From positions 1-64,000 of the forward strand of contig NZ_FNAM01000032.1 of NCBI RefSeq assembly GCF_900101845.1: a stretch of DNA of 64,000 nucleotides, in the 5' to 3' direction. Below the pieces are notes generated by a model. That model was not told the DNA's origin. It saw only the letters and a program-made list of their open reading frames with translations, and did no database searches. Source of the stretch: Sporomusa acidovorans. Its GTDB lineage: Bacteria; Bacillota; Negativicutes; Sporomusales; Sporomusaceae. Shown here in pieces: positions 17,586 to 26,319 of the stretch (positions within the stretch are counted from its first letter, which is position 1; every line of letters begins with the position of its first letter). A program made the translations under genes and the position numbers.

Positions 17586-19625
17586 TCAGCGAATAAATTT
17601 GTTGACCGACATCGTCAGATCTTCAGCCAGTTTAGCCAGCATTTTACTGGCTGAGGCTATCTCCTGCATTGTTGCCGATTGTTCCTGAGTCGTGGCTGCA
17701 ACTGTTTCGGCTCTATGTGCCGTGCTCTGGCTCATGGTGCCAATGTTCCGTACTGACTCTACCAATTTTTCACTATCTACATTCATTTCCTGAGCAGATC
17801 CGGCAATCCGGTTCAATTCGGACGCTATCTGCCGGATCATTTCCACAATTGTATCAAAGGCCTTGCCGGCAACGTCAACCATCCCAGTGCCTGCGTTAAC
17901 TTCTTTAATACCTGCCTGCATTGTAGTTACGGCTTTACCGGTCTCGCCCTGGATTTCCCTGATAAGTCCGGAGATTTGTTTGGCGGCCGATTGTGATTGT
18001 TCCGCCAAATTGCGGACTTCTTCTGCCACAACGGCAAAGCCTTTGCCTGCCTCTCCGGCACGCGCCGCCTCAATGGCCGCATTTAAGGCCAATAGATTAG
18101 TCTGAGCAGCAATTGTGGAAATAGCCTCAACAATTTGCCCGATTTCTCCTGAATAATTTCCCAATTTATTAATGACTTCGGCCAGGTCGCCCACAGCTTT
18201 TTCAATGCTGTCCATTTGCGCTACGGCCGAATGGATTGCTTGTCGGCCCTCACCAGCAGTATTGGATGTTTCAGTGGATACATGGGTTACGGTAATCACC
18301 TGCTCAGATATCCGGTTAATTTTCTCATAAATCTGCTCGACAAATTTCAGGCTATCTTTAACGCAATTTAATTCTATATCGGTAGCTCCCGCCACTTCTG
18401 TAATCTCCGCAGCCACTTGATTAGACGCCTGGGCCGATTGTTCGACATTGGCAGTTAATTCTTCTGAAGCAGCAGATACTTGTTCTGCCGAATGCCGTAT
18501 GCGGTTAAACAATTCTTTTAAATTGTCCACCATGATCTGCAGATTTTGCGCCAACACGCCAATCTCATCCTTAGTGTCAACCGGAATCTGCGTTGATAAA
18601 TCACCTTGCGCTACCCGGTTGGCGGCCTCCTTGAGCCTACTAAGCGGCCCGCTAACCTTGCGGGTAAAGAAAAACGTAAGTAACACAAAAAATAAGAATG
18701 CCGCCATAATAAAGCTAATTGTGCTGGCAATGTTCAGCTTATTAAGCCCGGCAAACACCTCAGACTTCGGCATAACCATCACGAGTTTCATCCCGGTATC
18801 TCCAATAGGACATATACCTATATAACTTTCCTTTTTATCCATCGTTCCATTTAGCATTTTAAATTCGGTTGCTGCAATCGCTTGTTCGCCAAGCTTCCGG
18901 ACAAAATCATCCGGATCCTCAGTAATCTTCTGCTTCATATTTTTTTCAGCCACCGGATGCCCCAGATACTGCCCGCTTTGGCTGACAATAAACGCGTAGC
19001 CGGTCTGTCCTACCTTGATACTGGCAACATAGTCGTTAATTTCTTTAAGGCCAATATCCATCGTGGTAACCCCAACCACTTTGCCTGCGCGTTTGACAGG
19101 CGCCACACTGGTAATCATATCGGCTTTCAGCACTTCATCATAATAAGGATCAGTCCAGGCTATTACACTCTTAGCATTTAAACCTGTTTTGTACCAGTTC
19201 TGAGAGTGATAATCGCTTTGCGGCGTACTAAAATCCCAGGTTAGATTTACTGTATTATCTTTTTTAAGCAAATATGGTCCATAGTATCTTTGCGTACTGT
19301 CAAAAACAAAAGGTTCATAAAAACAGCCGCCGCCAAAAATCATCTTGTCAGATTGCATGTAATTGGCTAGGATTTTCAGCAAACTGTCAATATCCTTATC
19401 GTTTGTCTCCATATCTCTGGCGGTGGCCTCTGTTAGTGTCGCAATATGAAACAAATCCCGTTCAACTTTCTGGGCTTCAAAGCTAACTTGGTAGGACAAT
19501 GATTTTTCAATCTCATTAGCCAAAATCTCTTTACTCTCGAAATAATTAAAAATTCCTTGTAGCGAAAAGACAGCAAAACTTATGGCAATTGTAACAAAAA
19601 TAAACAACGTCTTAATATTGTTCAT
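17586..19625 (-). CDS. Methyl-accepting chemotaxis protein with Cache sensor
   Basis: This is a transmembrane chemoreceptor. Residues 7-28 form the first membrane segment, 35-285 a double-Cache-type periplasmic sensor ([20 protein letters not shown] and [15 protein letters not shown] are typical), 295-318 the second membrane segment, then HAMP, and from about 400 a cytoplasmic signalling domain. The hairpin tip [20 protein letters not shown] binds CheA/CheW. Because the sensor is of the Cache type and the neighbours are a carboxylate transporter and the ethanolamine operon, organic acids or amines are plausible attractants; this is inference. The start is the ATG at 19625 behind AGGAGG. There is no CheR-binding pentapeptide at the C-terminus. 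Confidence 0.93.
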   Translation of the reverse strand: MNNIKTLFIFVTIAISFAVFSLQGIFNYFESKEILANEIEKSLSYQVSFEAQKVERDLFHIATLTEATARDMETNDKDIDSLLKILANYMQSDKMIFGGGCFYEPFVFDSTQRYYGPYLLKKDNTVNLTWDFSTPQSDYHSQNWYKTGLNAKSVIAWTDPYYDEVLKADMITSVAPVKRAGKVVGVTTMDIGLKEINDYVASIKVGQTGYAFIVSQSGQYLGHPVAEKNMKQKITEDPDDFVRKLGEQAIAATEFKMLNGTMDKKESYIGICPIGDTGMKLVMVMPKSEVFAGLNKLNIASTISFIMAAFLFFVLLTFFFTRKVSGPLSRLKEAANRVAQGDLSTQIPVDTKDEIGVLAQNLQIMVDNLKELFNRIRHSAEQVSAASEELTANVEQSAQASNQVAAEITEVAGATDIELNCVKDSLKFVEQIYEKINRISEQVITVTHVSTETSNTAGEGRQAIHSAVAQMDSIEKAVGDLAEVINKLGNYSGEIGQIVEAISTIAAQTNLLALNAAIEAARAGEAGKGFAVVAEEVRNLAEQSQSAAKQISGLIREIQGETGKAVTTMQAGIKEVNAGTGMVDVAGKAFDTIVEMIRQIASELNRIAGSAQEMNVDSEKLVESVRNIGTMSQSTAHRAETVAATTQEQSATMQEIASASKMLAKLAEDLTMSVNKFIR

Positions 19626-19722
19626 CAAATCCTCCTTTGTTTGCTGCCACGGTAACCTTACAAATTATCATAGTATGGAAACATACTACCAGCGAAGCAT
19701 TGTAGGATAATGGCCGATTTTC

Positions 19723-20100
19723 TTAATTTGACATACTCTTGGTAAGGCAATGCAGATTGTGTATCAGTTTGTCAGGCCGAACAGGTTTCAGCATGTAATC
19801 GACTGCCCCGGCTGTGGCGACGTCTTGTACATAATTTGAGTTGTCAGATGCAGTTAGAAAAATTATTTTAGCCTCCGGCACGATTGTACGCAGATGTTTA
19901 GCCGCATCCAGACCATTCATTTCCGGCATCCGAATATCCATAAGCACAATGTCTGGTCTTACCCGGTTTGCCACTTGTAAGGCCAGCGCGCCGTCACTTG
20001 CCTCACCAACAACTGATATTTCCGGGCAATGCCTGTCAACGATAAAGCGAATGGCCTGTCGTTCCAGTTGTTCATCATCAACTATAATCATTTTATACAC
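19723..20100 (-). CDS. Single-domain response regulator (receiver only)
   Basis: A receiver domain with no output domain: the acidic pair in MIIVDDEQ, the phosphoacceptor in DIVLMDIRMPEMNGLD, the threonine in FLTAS, and the lysine in MLKPVRPDKL are all present. It ends within 20 residues of the last helix. The N-terminal LERQAIRFIVDRHCPEI is like YesN/AraC-type regulators, suggesting origin from one that lost its DNA-binding part. It lies upstream of the chemoreceptor and downstream of eutQ. The GTG at 20100, eight bases after AGGAGG, is preferred over the ATG at 20091. A partner kinase is not evident; the split kinase of the tct locus is one candidate. Confidence 0.88.
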   Translation of the reverse strand: MYKMIIVDDEQLERQAIRFIVDRHCPEISVVGEASDGALALQVANRVRPDIVLMDIRMPEMNGLDAAKHLRTIVPEAKIIFLTASDNSNYVQDVATAGAVDYMLKPVRPDKLIHNLHCLTKSMSN

Positions 20101-20143
20101 CAGCAATCCCTCCTCTTAATACTCTTGTTCTTTGTGTGCTAAT

Positions 20144-20173
20144 GGGGCTAACCCATTTCAACAGGTCAACCCC
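20144..20173 (-). other. Hairpin between eutQ and the response regulator gene
   Basis: Arms 20144-20153 and 20164-20173 pair over ten bases, with two G-U pairs in the minus-strand RNA. No U-run follows, so it is not a standard terminator. It may slow or attenuate readthrough from the eut operon into the regulator and chemoreceptor genes, or stabilise mRNA ends. Confidence 0.4.
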
Positions 20174-20197
20174 TATTGATCAGATAGTCTTGTTACT

Positions 20198-20836
20198 CTA
20201 AATATCCGACCAATTCGCCGGATATGTCACATAAAATACTTTGGCTTTGTCCGGCGATCCGAACACCACCTGCGTATCCTTGGGTATGTAAAGGACATCA
20301 CCGGCAACACAGGTATATGTCTTTCCGCCGCTTGCTACCGTAAAAGTCCCCTCTATGACATAATCCACTTCATCATAGGTTAAATTCCAGGGAAACTTTG
20401 CATGATCAAATGACATAAAACCTGCGGCTAAATTGGCCTCTCTTGCCGTAATGACATCTTTCAGTTTAACCTTTTGATCTGACGGCGCCGCCTCAAAGGG
20501 CCGCAGTTCCACTTCCGAACCCTTAACCTGAGTCATCTTCGGCTGAGCGCAGGCCGGCTTCATTAATTCAGTTACTATATTGCGCACCTGTACTTCAAGA
20601 GTGCTTTGACTGCTATCAGGCTTTGACTGGATTTCCGTACTGCCATGCTTCCCGGCTTCTCGTTGTTTTTGCTTATCCGACAATCGGTTAACTGCCTGTT
20701 CGCGAACAATTCTAACGCCTAGCTCTTTAGCCATATCCTTGGCCGAGGGAGTCAGCACACTTTGTGACGGAATAATCACGTCTTTACCGGTTTCGGCCAA
20801 CCGGCGCAGTTCAACGGCCGAAATTAGCTTTTTCAT
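20198..20836 (-). CDS. eutQ: EutQ, cupin-fold ethanolamine utilisation protein (acetate kinase-type)
   Basis: The C-terminal half is a cupin barrel (about residues 110-210) with FPWNLTYDEVDYVIEGT and VAGDVLYIPKDTQVVFG, the family signature. In Salmonella EutQ has acetate kinase activity. The N-terminal 45 residues, LISAVELRRLAETG then SVLTPSAKDMAKELGVRI, resemble the N-terminus of the EutT-PduL fusion upstream, separated from the cupin by a low-complexity linker. The ATG at 20836 behind GGGGG is chosen; the longer frame to 20881 has no better site. It is the last recognisable eut gene of the operon. Confidence 0.93.
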   Translation of the reverse strand: MKKLISAVELRRLAETGKDVIIPSQSVLTPSAKDMAKELGVRIVREQAVNRLSDKQKQREAGKHGSTEIQSKPDSSQSTLEVQVRNIVTELMKPACAQPKMTQVKGSEVELRPFEAAPSDQKVKLKDVITAREANLAAGFMSFDHAKFPWNLTYDEVDYVIEGTFTVASGGKTYTCVAGDVLYIPKDTQVVFGSPDKAKVFYVTYPANWSDI

Positions 20837-20856
20837 TCCCCCACCCCCTTTTGAAT

Positions 20857-21306
20857 TTAATCTGATAAGCCTGCCAAACAAGACATATGCAACGCAAGCT
20901 CCTCTATACCGATCCCCTCTTGTGCGGAGACATGATAAATCCGTCCGGCAATTCCTGCTTTGCGTAAGTGATCCTCAGCAAGTTTCGGATTAGCTTCCGG
21001 ATGATCGATTTTAGAAATAATGCCGATAACCGGCTTACGAAATGCCAAAGCAAATTTAGGCGGATACGGACAATTACGCCGGGTCGCATCATGCAATGCC
21101 CAGACTTCAGCCGCGCCAATGCCGGCATTTATTAACACATGATAGTGACGCGGTATTTCCAAATATTCTCCCGGACAGTCGATAAAAATGCTGGAAAAGT
21201 CCATTGCCTGGGTCTTCAAATAAACAAGCGACTGATTTAACAATTTTTGTTTCAAAGTTGTCTTGCCGGCACCAATACCGCCAATCAATAAAATTTTTTT
21301 CTTCAT
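20857..21306 (-). CDS. eutP: EutP, P-loop ethanolamine utilisation protein
   Basis: This is a small Ras-like P-loop protein of about 150 residues with the Walker A sequence GGIGAGKTTL, a DCPGEY (G3) motif and SKIDHPEAN (G4-like). EutP/PduV proteins are compartment-associated; Salmonella EutP has been reported to act as an acetate kinase that uses ATP. The start is taken at ATG 21306, giving MKKKILLIGG as in the family; a TTG at 21312 overlaps the eutS stop. It is 20 bases upstream of eutQ, its functional partner. Confidence 0.93.
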   Translation of the reverse strand: MKKKILLIGGIGAGKTTLKQKLLNQSLVYLKTQAMDFSSIFIDCPGEYLEIPRHYHVLINAGIGAAEVWALHDATRRNCPYPPKFALAFRKPVIGIISKIDHPEANPKLAEDHLRKAGIAGRIYHVSAQEGIGIEELALHMSCLAGLSD

Positions 21307-21308
21307 CG

Positions 21309-21653
21309 TCAACTTCGCGTCACTTCCGCTGCTGAAAATCCCAGGATCGTAACAAGTGTTTCAACAGCCGCCCGAATGGCCGCTTCGACATCGGCAATGC
21401 CGCCGGTAACGACAAGTGAACCTGTAAACCGGTCGACAAAACCTATTTCGACATCGCCGGATTTGGCTGCCGAATCGGCGGCAATGATCGCTGCTTCACT
21501 AGGAGTAATTGTCATAATGCCTAAGGCCCCGTTGCCATCAATCCCCAAGCGTTCATGCAGGTTGCCTTGCGGGTTGGGTATGATATGGGCCATCGTCACT
21601 TGTTTTCCTGGAACATATTCTTGTATCATCCGCTGTTTTTGTGTTGTGCTCAT
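21309..21653 (-). CDS. eutS: EutS, BMC-domain shell protein (circularly permuted type)
   Basis: This single BMC-domain shell protein of 114 residues has the permuted arrangement of EutS/PduU: an N-terminal QEYVPGKQVTMAHIIPNP beta-barrel-forming stretch, then LGIMTITPSEAAIIAADSAA and VGGIADVEAAIRAAVETL. EutS hexamers form a bent facet of the compartment shell. It is located between the pduT-like shell gene and eutP. Confidence 0.95.
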   Translation of the reverse strand: MSTTQKQRMIQEYVPGKQVTMAHIIPNPQGNLHERLGIDGNGALGIMTITPSEAAIIAADSAAKSGDVEIGFVDRFTGSLVVTGGIADVEAAIRAAVETLVTILGFSAAEVTRS

Positions 21654-21705
21654 TCCCTGTCACCAACCTTTCCGCCAAGATGCTCCTACTAGCTTTTCAT
21701 TGGGT

Positions 21706-22254
21706 TCATTTGAAACTATCAATAACCTGCTGATTAGGACGGGGAATCACGACTTTATACACCAGCATTCCTTTTTCTGCCGCCAATTCACTCCCGGCAG
21801 CAACAGCCGCTTTAACGGCAGCCACTTCGCCTGTCAATATACTGTAACTTTTACCCCCGATACCAAAAGCCATATGCAGGCGGACAGGCGTCACAGCCGC
21901 CGTTTTGACAGCCAAATCAGCCGCTTCAATCGCCGCTGCCACCGTATAGGTTTCAATTACACCAATAGCCCTTATACCGTTTAAATCGTTGCCGCCCCCA
22001 ATAGCCGGCAGGATGGACGGATGAACGTTGGGAATAACAAAATGGTCAACCGCATGCTGAGTTCCCAGGTCAAGGCCCGCAGCAACCGCCTGCTTGACAG
22101 CCGAGACATCCCCACTCACCAGCACCATATACTTGCCAGGGCATAGGTGTTTGGCTACAAGCAGCGTGACGTCAGCAGTTTTAGCCATGGCATCTGCGGC
22201 TTCTATTCCCTTTGCAATACTGGTAAACTCAACAATACCAATCGCATTAATCAT
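21706..22254 (-). CDS. pduT: PduT-like tandem BMC-domain shell protein, probably carrying an Fe-S cluster
   Basis: Two BMC domains in one chain (residues 1-90 and 93-180) make a pseudohexameric trimer. MINAIGIVEFTSIAKGIEAA starts the first repeat. Cys38 in KHLCPGK is at the same number as the cysteine by which three PduT chains hold a [4Fe-4S] cluster at the pore. Such a cluster could pass electrons across the shell to PduS, whose gene is directly upstream with an ATGA overlap. PduT is best known from propanediol compartments; in an ethanolamine operon it implies electron exchange with the cytosol. Confidence 0.88.
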   Translation of the reverse strand: MINAIGIVEFTSIAKGIEAADAMAKTADVTLLVAKHLCPGKYMVLVSGDVSAVKQAVAAGLDLGTQHAVDHFVIPNVHPSILPAIGGGNDLNGIRAIGVIETYTVAAAIEAADLAVKTAAVTPVRLHMAFGIGGKSYSILTGEVAAVKAAVAAGSELAAEKGMLVYKVVIPRPNQQVIDSFK

Positions 22255-23579
22255 GAGGTGGCACCGCCTTTTCGAATCGTAATAACTTGCGGGGAAACTT
22301 GTTCAACAGTCCCTGTTATACTGGCATGAATTCGAGCCCCTAGCGCATCGGCAGGCATTTCAGCTATCAATTGGCCTGCTTCAACCAAGTCCCCTTCCTT
22401 AATTACAGCGACTGCCGGCGCTCCGATATGCTGGCGCAAGGGAATGCATACGCGCTCCGGCTGATAGTTCTCCTGGCGCAAAGGGGCATCCGGCGGATAC
22501 CACGGCTGTAAATGGAGGCGCGACACTAAACGGGATGAAGGAATAAGCCGGTGTTCGGCCATAGGATCTGCTTGCCTCAAATCTCCCTGATAGCGAATAT
22601 TATGAGCCCGGAATTCTCCTTTTAGCGCCACGTTCACCCGCATGGGAGAAATACCGACAGGACAGGAATAGGCTTCACAAACACCGCATTCGGAGCAAGT
22701 TAATGCACTTTGCAGCAATTGCGGGTTACCTACCGCATTATGGTTAACTGACCGAACAATGAGGTGCGGCGGCAGCTCGTGGCCGATGATATGCCGCGGG
22801 CAAAGCTCAGTACAGTAACAACACTGTTCGCATACGGTTTTAGCGATCTGCAAAACAGATTGGACAGATTGCTGCTTGCGCCGGATAAGCAGATGGTCTG
22901 CCGGCAAAACGATAAGCCCGCCGGTAGTCTTCGTTACAGGAGCAGATAAATCTGCAACTAAATTTCCCATCATGGGACCACCGTCAATATAAGCGGCCTC
23001 GGCACACACAGCTCCTCCGGCTAAATCCAGTACTTCGGTCAGCGTGGTGCCAACCGGTACGGTTACGGTAGCCGGCGACTTAACAGCGCCTGTCACTGTC
23101 AGGGTTTTAGTCGTAACCGCTTGCCCCCGCATGGCTTTGGCTATGTTCATGACGGTCTGGACATTATTGACAACAACGCCAATGTTAATCGGAATGCCGC
23201 CCGGCGGCACCCTTCGCCCGGTAGTCAGCCAGATCGTCATAACTTCATCGCCGGCGGGATAGATATCCCGCAGAATCCCGATACGAATGTTCGGCGGCAA
23301 TAACGGCTGAATTGCTTTTATTGCCGCTTTGTATTTAGCCTTTAAGGCAATAATGCCTTCTCGGGCCCCCGTAGCTTTCATCGCCTGGTTCAGACCTTCA
23401 AGGAGCAATTCGGGATACCGGGCCGCTAGCTGCTGGTCGGTCCGCAGCATGGGTTCACATTCGGCGCAATTAACAATATAGATTTCGGCTTTGGCCGCCA
23501 GCTTAACATGGGTGGGAAAACCGGCGCCGCCGGCCCCTACTACGCCGGCTGCCTGTACTTTTTCGATTATTTTGCTCAT
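22251..23579 (-). CDS. pduS: PduS-like cobalamin reductase (RnfC-related flavo-iron-sulphur protein)
   Basis: The N-terminal half is RnfC-like: VVGAGGAGFPTHVKL (nucleotide loop) and NCAECEPMLRTDQQL (FMN/NADH site) near residues 12-50. Around residue 260 two [4Fe-4S] motifs appear, CEQCCYCTELCP and CSECGVCEAYSCP. The C-terminal part has the barrel-sandwich repeats of RnfC. PduS reduces cob(III)alamin to supply the adenosyltransferase. It overlaps eutN upstream (ATGA at 23576-23579) and the tandem-BMC gene downstream, forming a tight electron-transfer block. Confidence 0.92.
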   Translation of the reverse strand: MSKIIEKVQAAGVVGAGGAGFPTHVKLAAKAEIYIVNCAECEPMLRTDQQLAARYPELLLEGLNQAMKATGAREGIIALKAKYKAAIKAIQPLLPPNIRIGILRDIYPAGDEVMTIWLTTGRRVPPGGIPINIGVVVNNVQTVMNIAKAMRGQAVTTKTLTVTGAVKSPATVTVPVGTTLTEVLDLAGGAVCAEAAYIDGGPMMGNLVADLSAPVTKTTGGLIVLPADHLLIRRKQQSVQSVLQIAKTVCEQCCYCTELCPRHIIGHELPPHLIVRSVNHNAVGNPQLLQSALTCSECGVCEAYSCPVGISPMRVNVALKGEFRAHNIRYQGDLRQADPMAEHRLIPSSRLVSRLHLQPWYPPDAPLRQENYQPERVCIPLRQHIGAPAVAVIKEGDLVEAGQLIAEMPADALGARIHASITGTVEQVSPQVITIRKGGATS

Positions 23580-23887
23580 GATACTTCGCCACTTTCCGCT
23601 CCGAAGGTTTCTTTATCAATAATGCCTACGACCATTGCATCCACTGGTATATGGGTGTCAGCAAGGCTTTGTCTGGCTGATGACCCGGCGGCGATCATCA
23701 CAATCTCCTCTTCACCGGCCCCAATCTTATCACCGACAACCAGCGTGTCACCCCATTCTGCCAGAAAAACTTCTCCGGACTCTTTATATCTCATGGCCAC
23801 CGGCTGTACGACAAGAAATTTAAGTCCTCTAAGGGACTCTTCCTTGCGTGTCGCCCAGACATTTCCGATTACACGTGCGATAATCAA
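23576..23887 (-). CDS. eutN: EutN/CcmL-type pentameric vertex protein
   Basis: About 104 residues of the EutN/CcmL/PduN fold: IARVIGNVWATRKEESLRGL at the N-terminus, FLVVQPV, and GDKIGAGEEEIVMIAAGSSAR in the middle. Pentamers cap the vertices of the microcompartment. The start is uncertain: the TTG at 23887 overlaps the upstream stop as TTGA and is ten bases from AAGGGG; another TTG at 23893 is closer to the ribosome-binding site. Confidence 0.93.
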   Translation of the reverse strand: MIIARVIGNVWATRKEESLRGLKFLVVQPVAMRYKESGEVFLAEWGDTLVVGDKIGAGEEEIVMIAAGSSARQSLADTHIPVDAMVVGIIDKETFGAESGEVS

Positions 23888-24639
23888 CAGCAACGAACCC
23901 CTTCCCTATAGACTTCTATTTTTTGTTTTTTGAGTACATCAATGGCGCCCGGTGCCACTACAGTCGTTTTGGCTATTCTTATGATTCCCTTTAAGGGAAA
24001 TTGCAAAGCCTCTTTAGCGGACAGCAGCCGCTTTTCATAGCGTATTCCGGAGTTAAGTGGCTGTACTAGCGGTTCCGGGCTGCCTGGGACCATAGGAACA
24101 GGCTGTACCGCAGGTGTAGCCTGCGTTTCTGAGTTGCTGCCGGCAATAACAACACCAAAGCCGGTTACCCTCCGCACATACTCCGCAAACATCTGCCGGT
24201 AGCTGTCTGGTGTTTTGGCGGTAAAACCTAAGTTTAACTGCCCGATTTCGACCGGTATGCCTTGGGAAATAGCCCAGGCAATCATCCTGCCGACTTTGTC
24301 ACTGATCAGTCCGAGAGCGATTTGCGCCAGTTGGTCCGCGGAGCATACCGGCAGATGAATACGGCTCCAGCTTGGCTGTTCCACGGCCTGTTCCCAAGAA
24401 ATCCTATTTATTTGCTTGCCAGGCACCTCAATTGAACTAAGAGCACATACCTGCAAGGAATAGTCCGGGTGATAACGGGCTGTTAACGTCGGCAACCGCT
24501 CCAGGTCCTGCTGGCTATTTACCAAAATCAAGCACCCCGGCCGCCTTTCGCAAATTTCTGTATTGGGCTGCAAGAGTGCCTGCAGTTCTGGTGAAGCTAG
24601 CAGCCGGGTGATAATTTCCGTCAATACAGCTTCATTCAT
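23884..24639 (-). CDS. Unrecognised microcompartment-operon protein with an EutQ/EutT-like C-terminal segment
   Basis: I do not recognise a catalytic family with confidence. Residues 1-170 form a possible alpha/beta domain (CLILVNSQQDLERLPTLTAR; LPVCSADQLAQIALGLISD; VGRMIAWAISQGIPVEIG), which recalls the flavoprotein-like PduM-type genes in other compartment operons. A linker rich in Pro, Gln and Ser follows (about 172-198). The last 50 residues, LLSAKEALQFPLKG then VVAPGAIDVLKKQKIEV, match the pattern at the N-termini of EutQ and the EutT-PduL fusion. It starts 4 bases after eutT-pduL and overlaps eutN. A cargo-adaptor or assembly role is a guess. Confidence 0.6.
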   Translation of the reverse strand: MNEAVLTEIITRLLASPELQALLQPNTEICERRPGCLILVNSQQDLERLPTLTARYHPDYSLQVCALSSIEVPGKQINRISWEQAVEQPSWSRIHLPVCSADQLAQIALGLISDKVGRMIAWAISQGIPVEIGQLNLGFTAKTPDSYRQMFAEYVRRVTGFGVVIAGSNSETQATPAVQPVPMVPGSPEPLVQPLNSGIRYEKRLLSAKEALQFPLKGIIRIAKTTVVAPGAIDVLKKQKIEVYREGVRCC

Positions 24640-24642
24640 AAA

Positions 24643-25926
24643 CTATACCTCCACCAGAATACAACGGGTGTCCGGTTTGACTAAAGCGGCATTTGCCTCA
24701 TCGGTATCGAGATGTAATTCCCCTTTAAAATTAGGACTAACCCGGACCAGCACCTTTTCAAAAACCACCGGTCTTTCACTGTCAACCTGCACGCTAACCC
24801 GCTGTCCGTCTGTAAGGTGCCACTCTCTGGCCTGCTCGCTGTGCATGTGGATATGCCGCGCCGCAACGATGGCTCCCCGCTCTAGTTCGATCATGCCGCA
24901 AGGTCCTATTAAGGTTAATCCGCTAGTTCCCTCAAGGTTTCCTGAATCCCGGACGGCCGCTTTTATCCCTAGTTGAAAACAATCCGTTACGCTGACTTCG
25001 ACCTGGGTTGCGGAACGCACCGGACCCAATACCCGTACTTTCTCGAGCTTGCCCTTAGGTCCGGCCAGGGTGACAACTTCTTTGGCGGCAAACTGGCCGG
25101 GCTGGGACAGGTCTTTTTGTTTTTGCAGGCTATAGTTGGCGCCGAACAAAACTCCCAGGTGTTCTTGCGATAAATGGATATGCCGGTTGGAAATGCCGAC
25201 AGCCAGGGCTTTGAGGTTCTTGTTTTGACTGCATCGCTGGCAAATAAGCACATAAAACAGACTGGATAGCCGGTTTAAAATTTTAACGATATCAGTTCGG
25301 CCGCAACTACCGTCCTCTGCCGTAAAGGCACGGTTAGCGTATAATTCCACTTCCCGGATTTTGGAACGCAGACGGTTGAGCCGCGCGACAACCCACCCGT
25401 CCCGGCTGCTCATAGCGGTATGTGGTATGCCGAAATATTTGTCCGGATGATGAGACATATCCCGAATTTTCTCTGCCGTCCAGCCGAACAAAGAACCAAA
25501 CTCAATTGGCTCCTCTTTAACTTCAGCCGACATCAATTTTTGGGCAAGCAGAACAATTTCTTCGAGCTGCCCAGCCAATTGAGTCTCGCCCGCCTTCAAT
25601 AACAACGTCTGTGTTTCTACCAAATCACAGTCAAACTGATCCAATTGCCCCCGCCAGGCGATGATCGGATGGGTTTTCAAAATAAGTTCTTTCCCTCTAA
25701 GGTGGGTCATATGTTCAGGCTTAGGCGCACCAGGCGTAACTGGCACCGTAGAAACAGGCTCCTGTTGTCCCAGATCAGTTTTTTCCAAAGTATATTGAAC
25801 CTGAACACCTTGCGAACGCAGGAAATCACGTGCTGAAGGCGTAATGACACTGCCCTGGGGAAGGGTTAAAATTTTGGACTTTGTTTTATGCCATGTGGCC
25901 CGTAGTTCATGTTCAGATATCAGCAA
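24643..25926 (-). CDS. EutT-PduL fusion: corrinoid adenosyltransferase joined to phosphotransacylase
   Basis: Residues 1-235 resemble EutT (ATP:cob(I)alamin adenosyltransferase): LPQGSVITPSARDFLRSQGV near the start, then VARLNRLRSKIREVELYA and ILNRLSSLFYVLICQR. The cysteine pair that holds iron in Salmonella EutT is absent here. Firmicute EutTs without the metal site are known to be active. Residues 240-427 are PduL: GISNRHIHLSQEHLGVLFGA holds the first zinc histidines and VAARHIHMHSEQA the second pair. PduL converts acetyl-CoA and phosphate to acetyl phosphate. A single protein would link cofactor supply with coenzyme A recycling. The start is TTG at 25926, eight bases after GGAGGTGA. The chain is continuous with no stop, so it is not an annotation artefact. 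Confidence 0.88.
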   Translation of the reverse strand: MLISEHELRATWHKTKSKILTLPQGSVITPSARDFLRSQGVQVQYTLEKTDLGQQEPVSTVPVTPGAPKPEHMTHLRGKELILKTHPIIAWRGQLDQFDCDLVETQTLLLKAGETQLAGQLEEIVLLAQKLMSAEVKEEPIEFGSLFGWTAEKIRDMSHHPDKYFGIPHTAMSSRDGWVVARLNRLRSKIREVELYANRAFTAEDGSCGRTDIVKILNRLSSLFYVLICQRCSQNKNLKALAVGISNRHIHLSQEHLGVLFGANYSLQKQKDLSQPGQFAAKEVVTLAGPKGKLEKVRVLGPVRSATQVEVSVTDCFQLGIKAAVRDSGNLEGTSGLTLIGPCGMIELERGAIVAARHIHMHSEQAREWHLTDGQRVSVQVDSERPVVFEKVLVRVSPNFKGELHLDTDEANAALVKPDTRCILVEV

Positions 25927-25972
25927 TTATAATCACCTCCCGGTTGTATCAAACTTGCAGGCCGCGAGAGCA

Positions 25973-26284
25973 TTATTGATTGCCGTAAGCTTTGTTGTCA
26001 CCGACAGGCAAAACATATTCGACACTGCCATGCGGCCGCGGAATGACATGTACACTGATAATTTCTCCAACCCGTTCAGCCGCCAAGGCACCCGCGTCAA
26101 CCGCCGCCTTGACCGCCCCAACGTCACCGCGAACCATAACGGCCACATAGCCGCCGGACACATGTTCCTTGCCGCACAAAGTTACATTAGCGGCTTTTAA
26201 CATCTGATCGGCAGCCTCGATGGCCGGAATTAAACCCTTGGTCTCAATCATCCCCAAAGCAACAACACTGCGAACTTCTGCCAT
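25973..26284 (-). CDS. eutM: BMC-domain hexameric shell protein (EutM/PduA type)
   Basis: A single BMC domain of 103 residues: [38 protein letters not shown] and [11 protein letters not shown] are family hallmarks. Hexamers tile the shell facets, with a small pore at the GGY-type loop (HVSGGYVA). A second shell gene of the same type is at 32242-32583; the two differ at the pore loop and the tail. It is located between eutE and the eutT-pduL gene. Confidence 0.95.
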   Translation of the reverse strand: MAEVRSVVALGMIETKGLIPAIEAADQMLKAANVTLCGKEHVSGGYVAVMVRGDVGAVKAAVDAGALAAERVGEIISVHVIPRPHGSVEYVLPVGDNKAYGNQ

Positions 26285-26319
26285 TTGCTTTCCTCCTCAT
26301 ATACTAATTTGTCAGCTTT

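Noticed and set aside
22251-23579. RnfC of an Rnf complex
   Set aside because: No other rnf genes are adjacent, and the compartment context with eutN and the PduT-like gene favours PduS.
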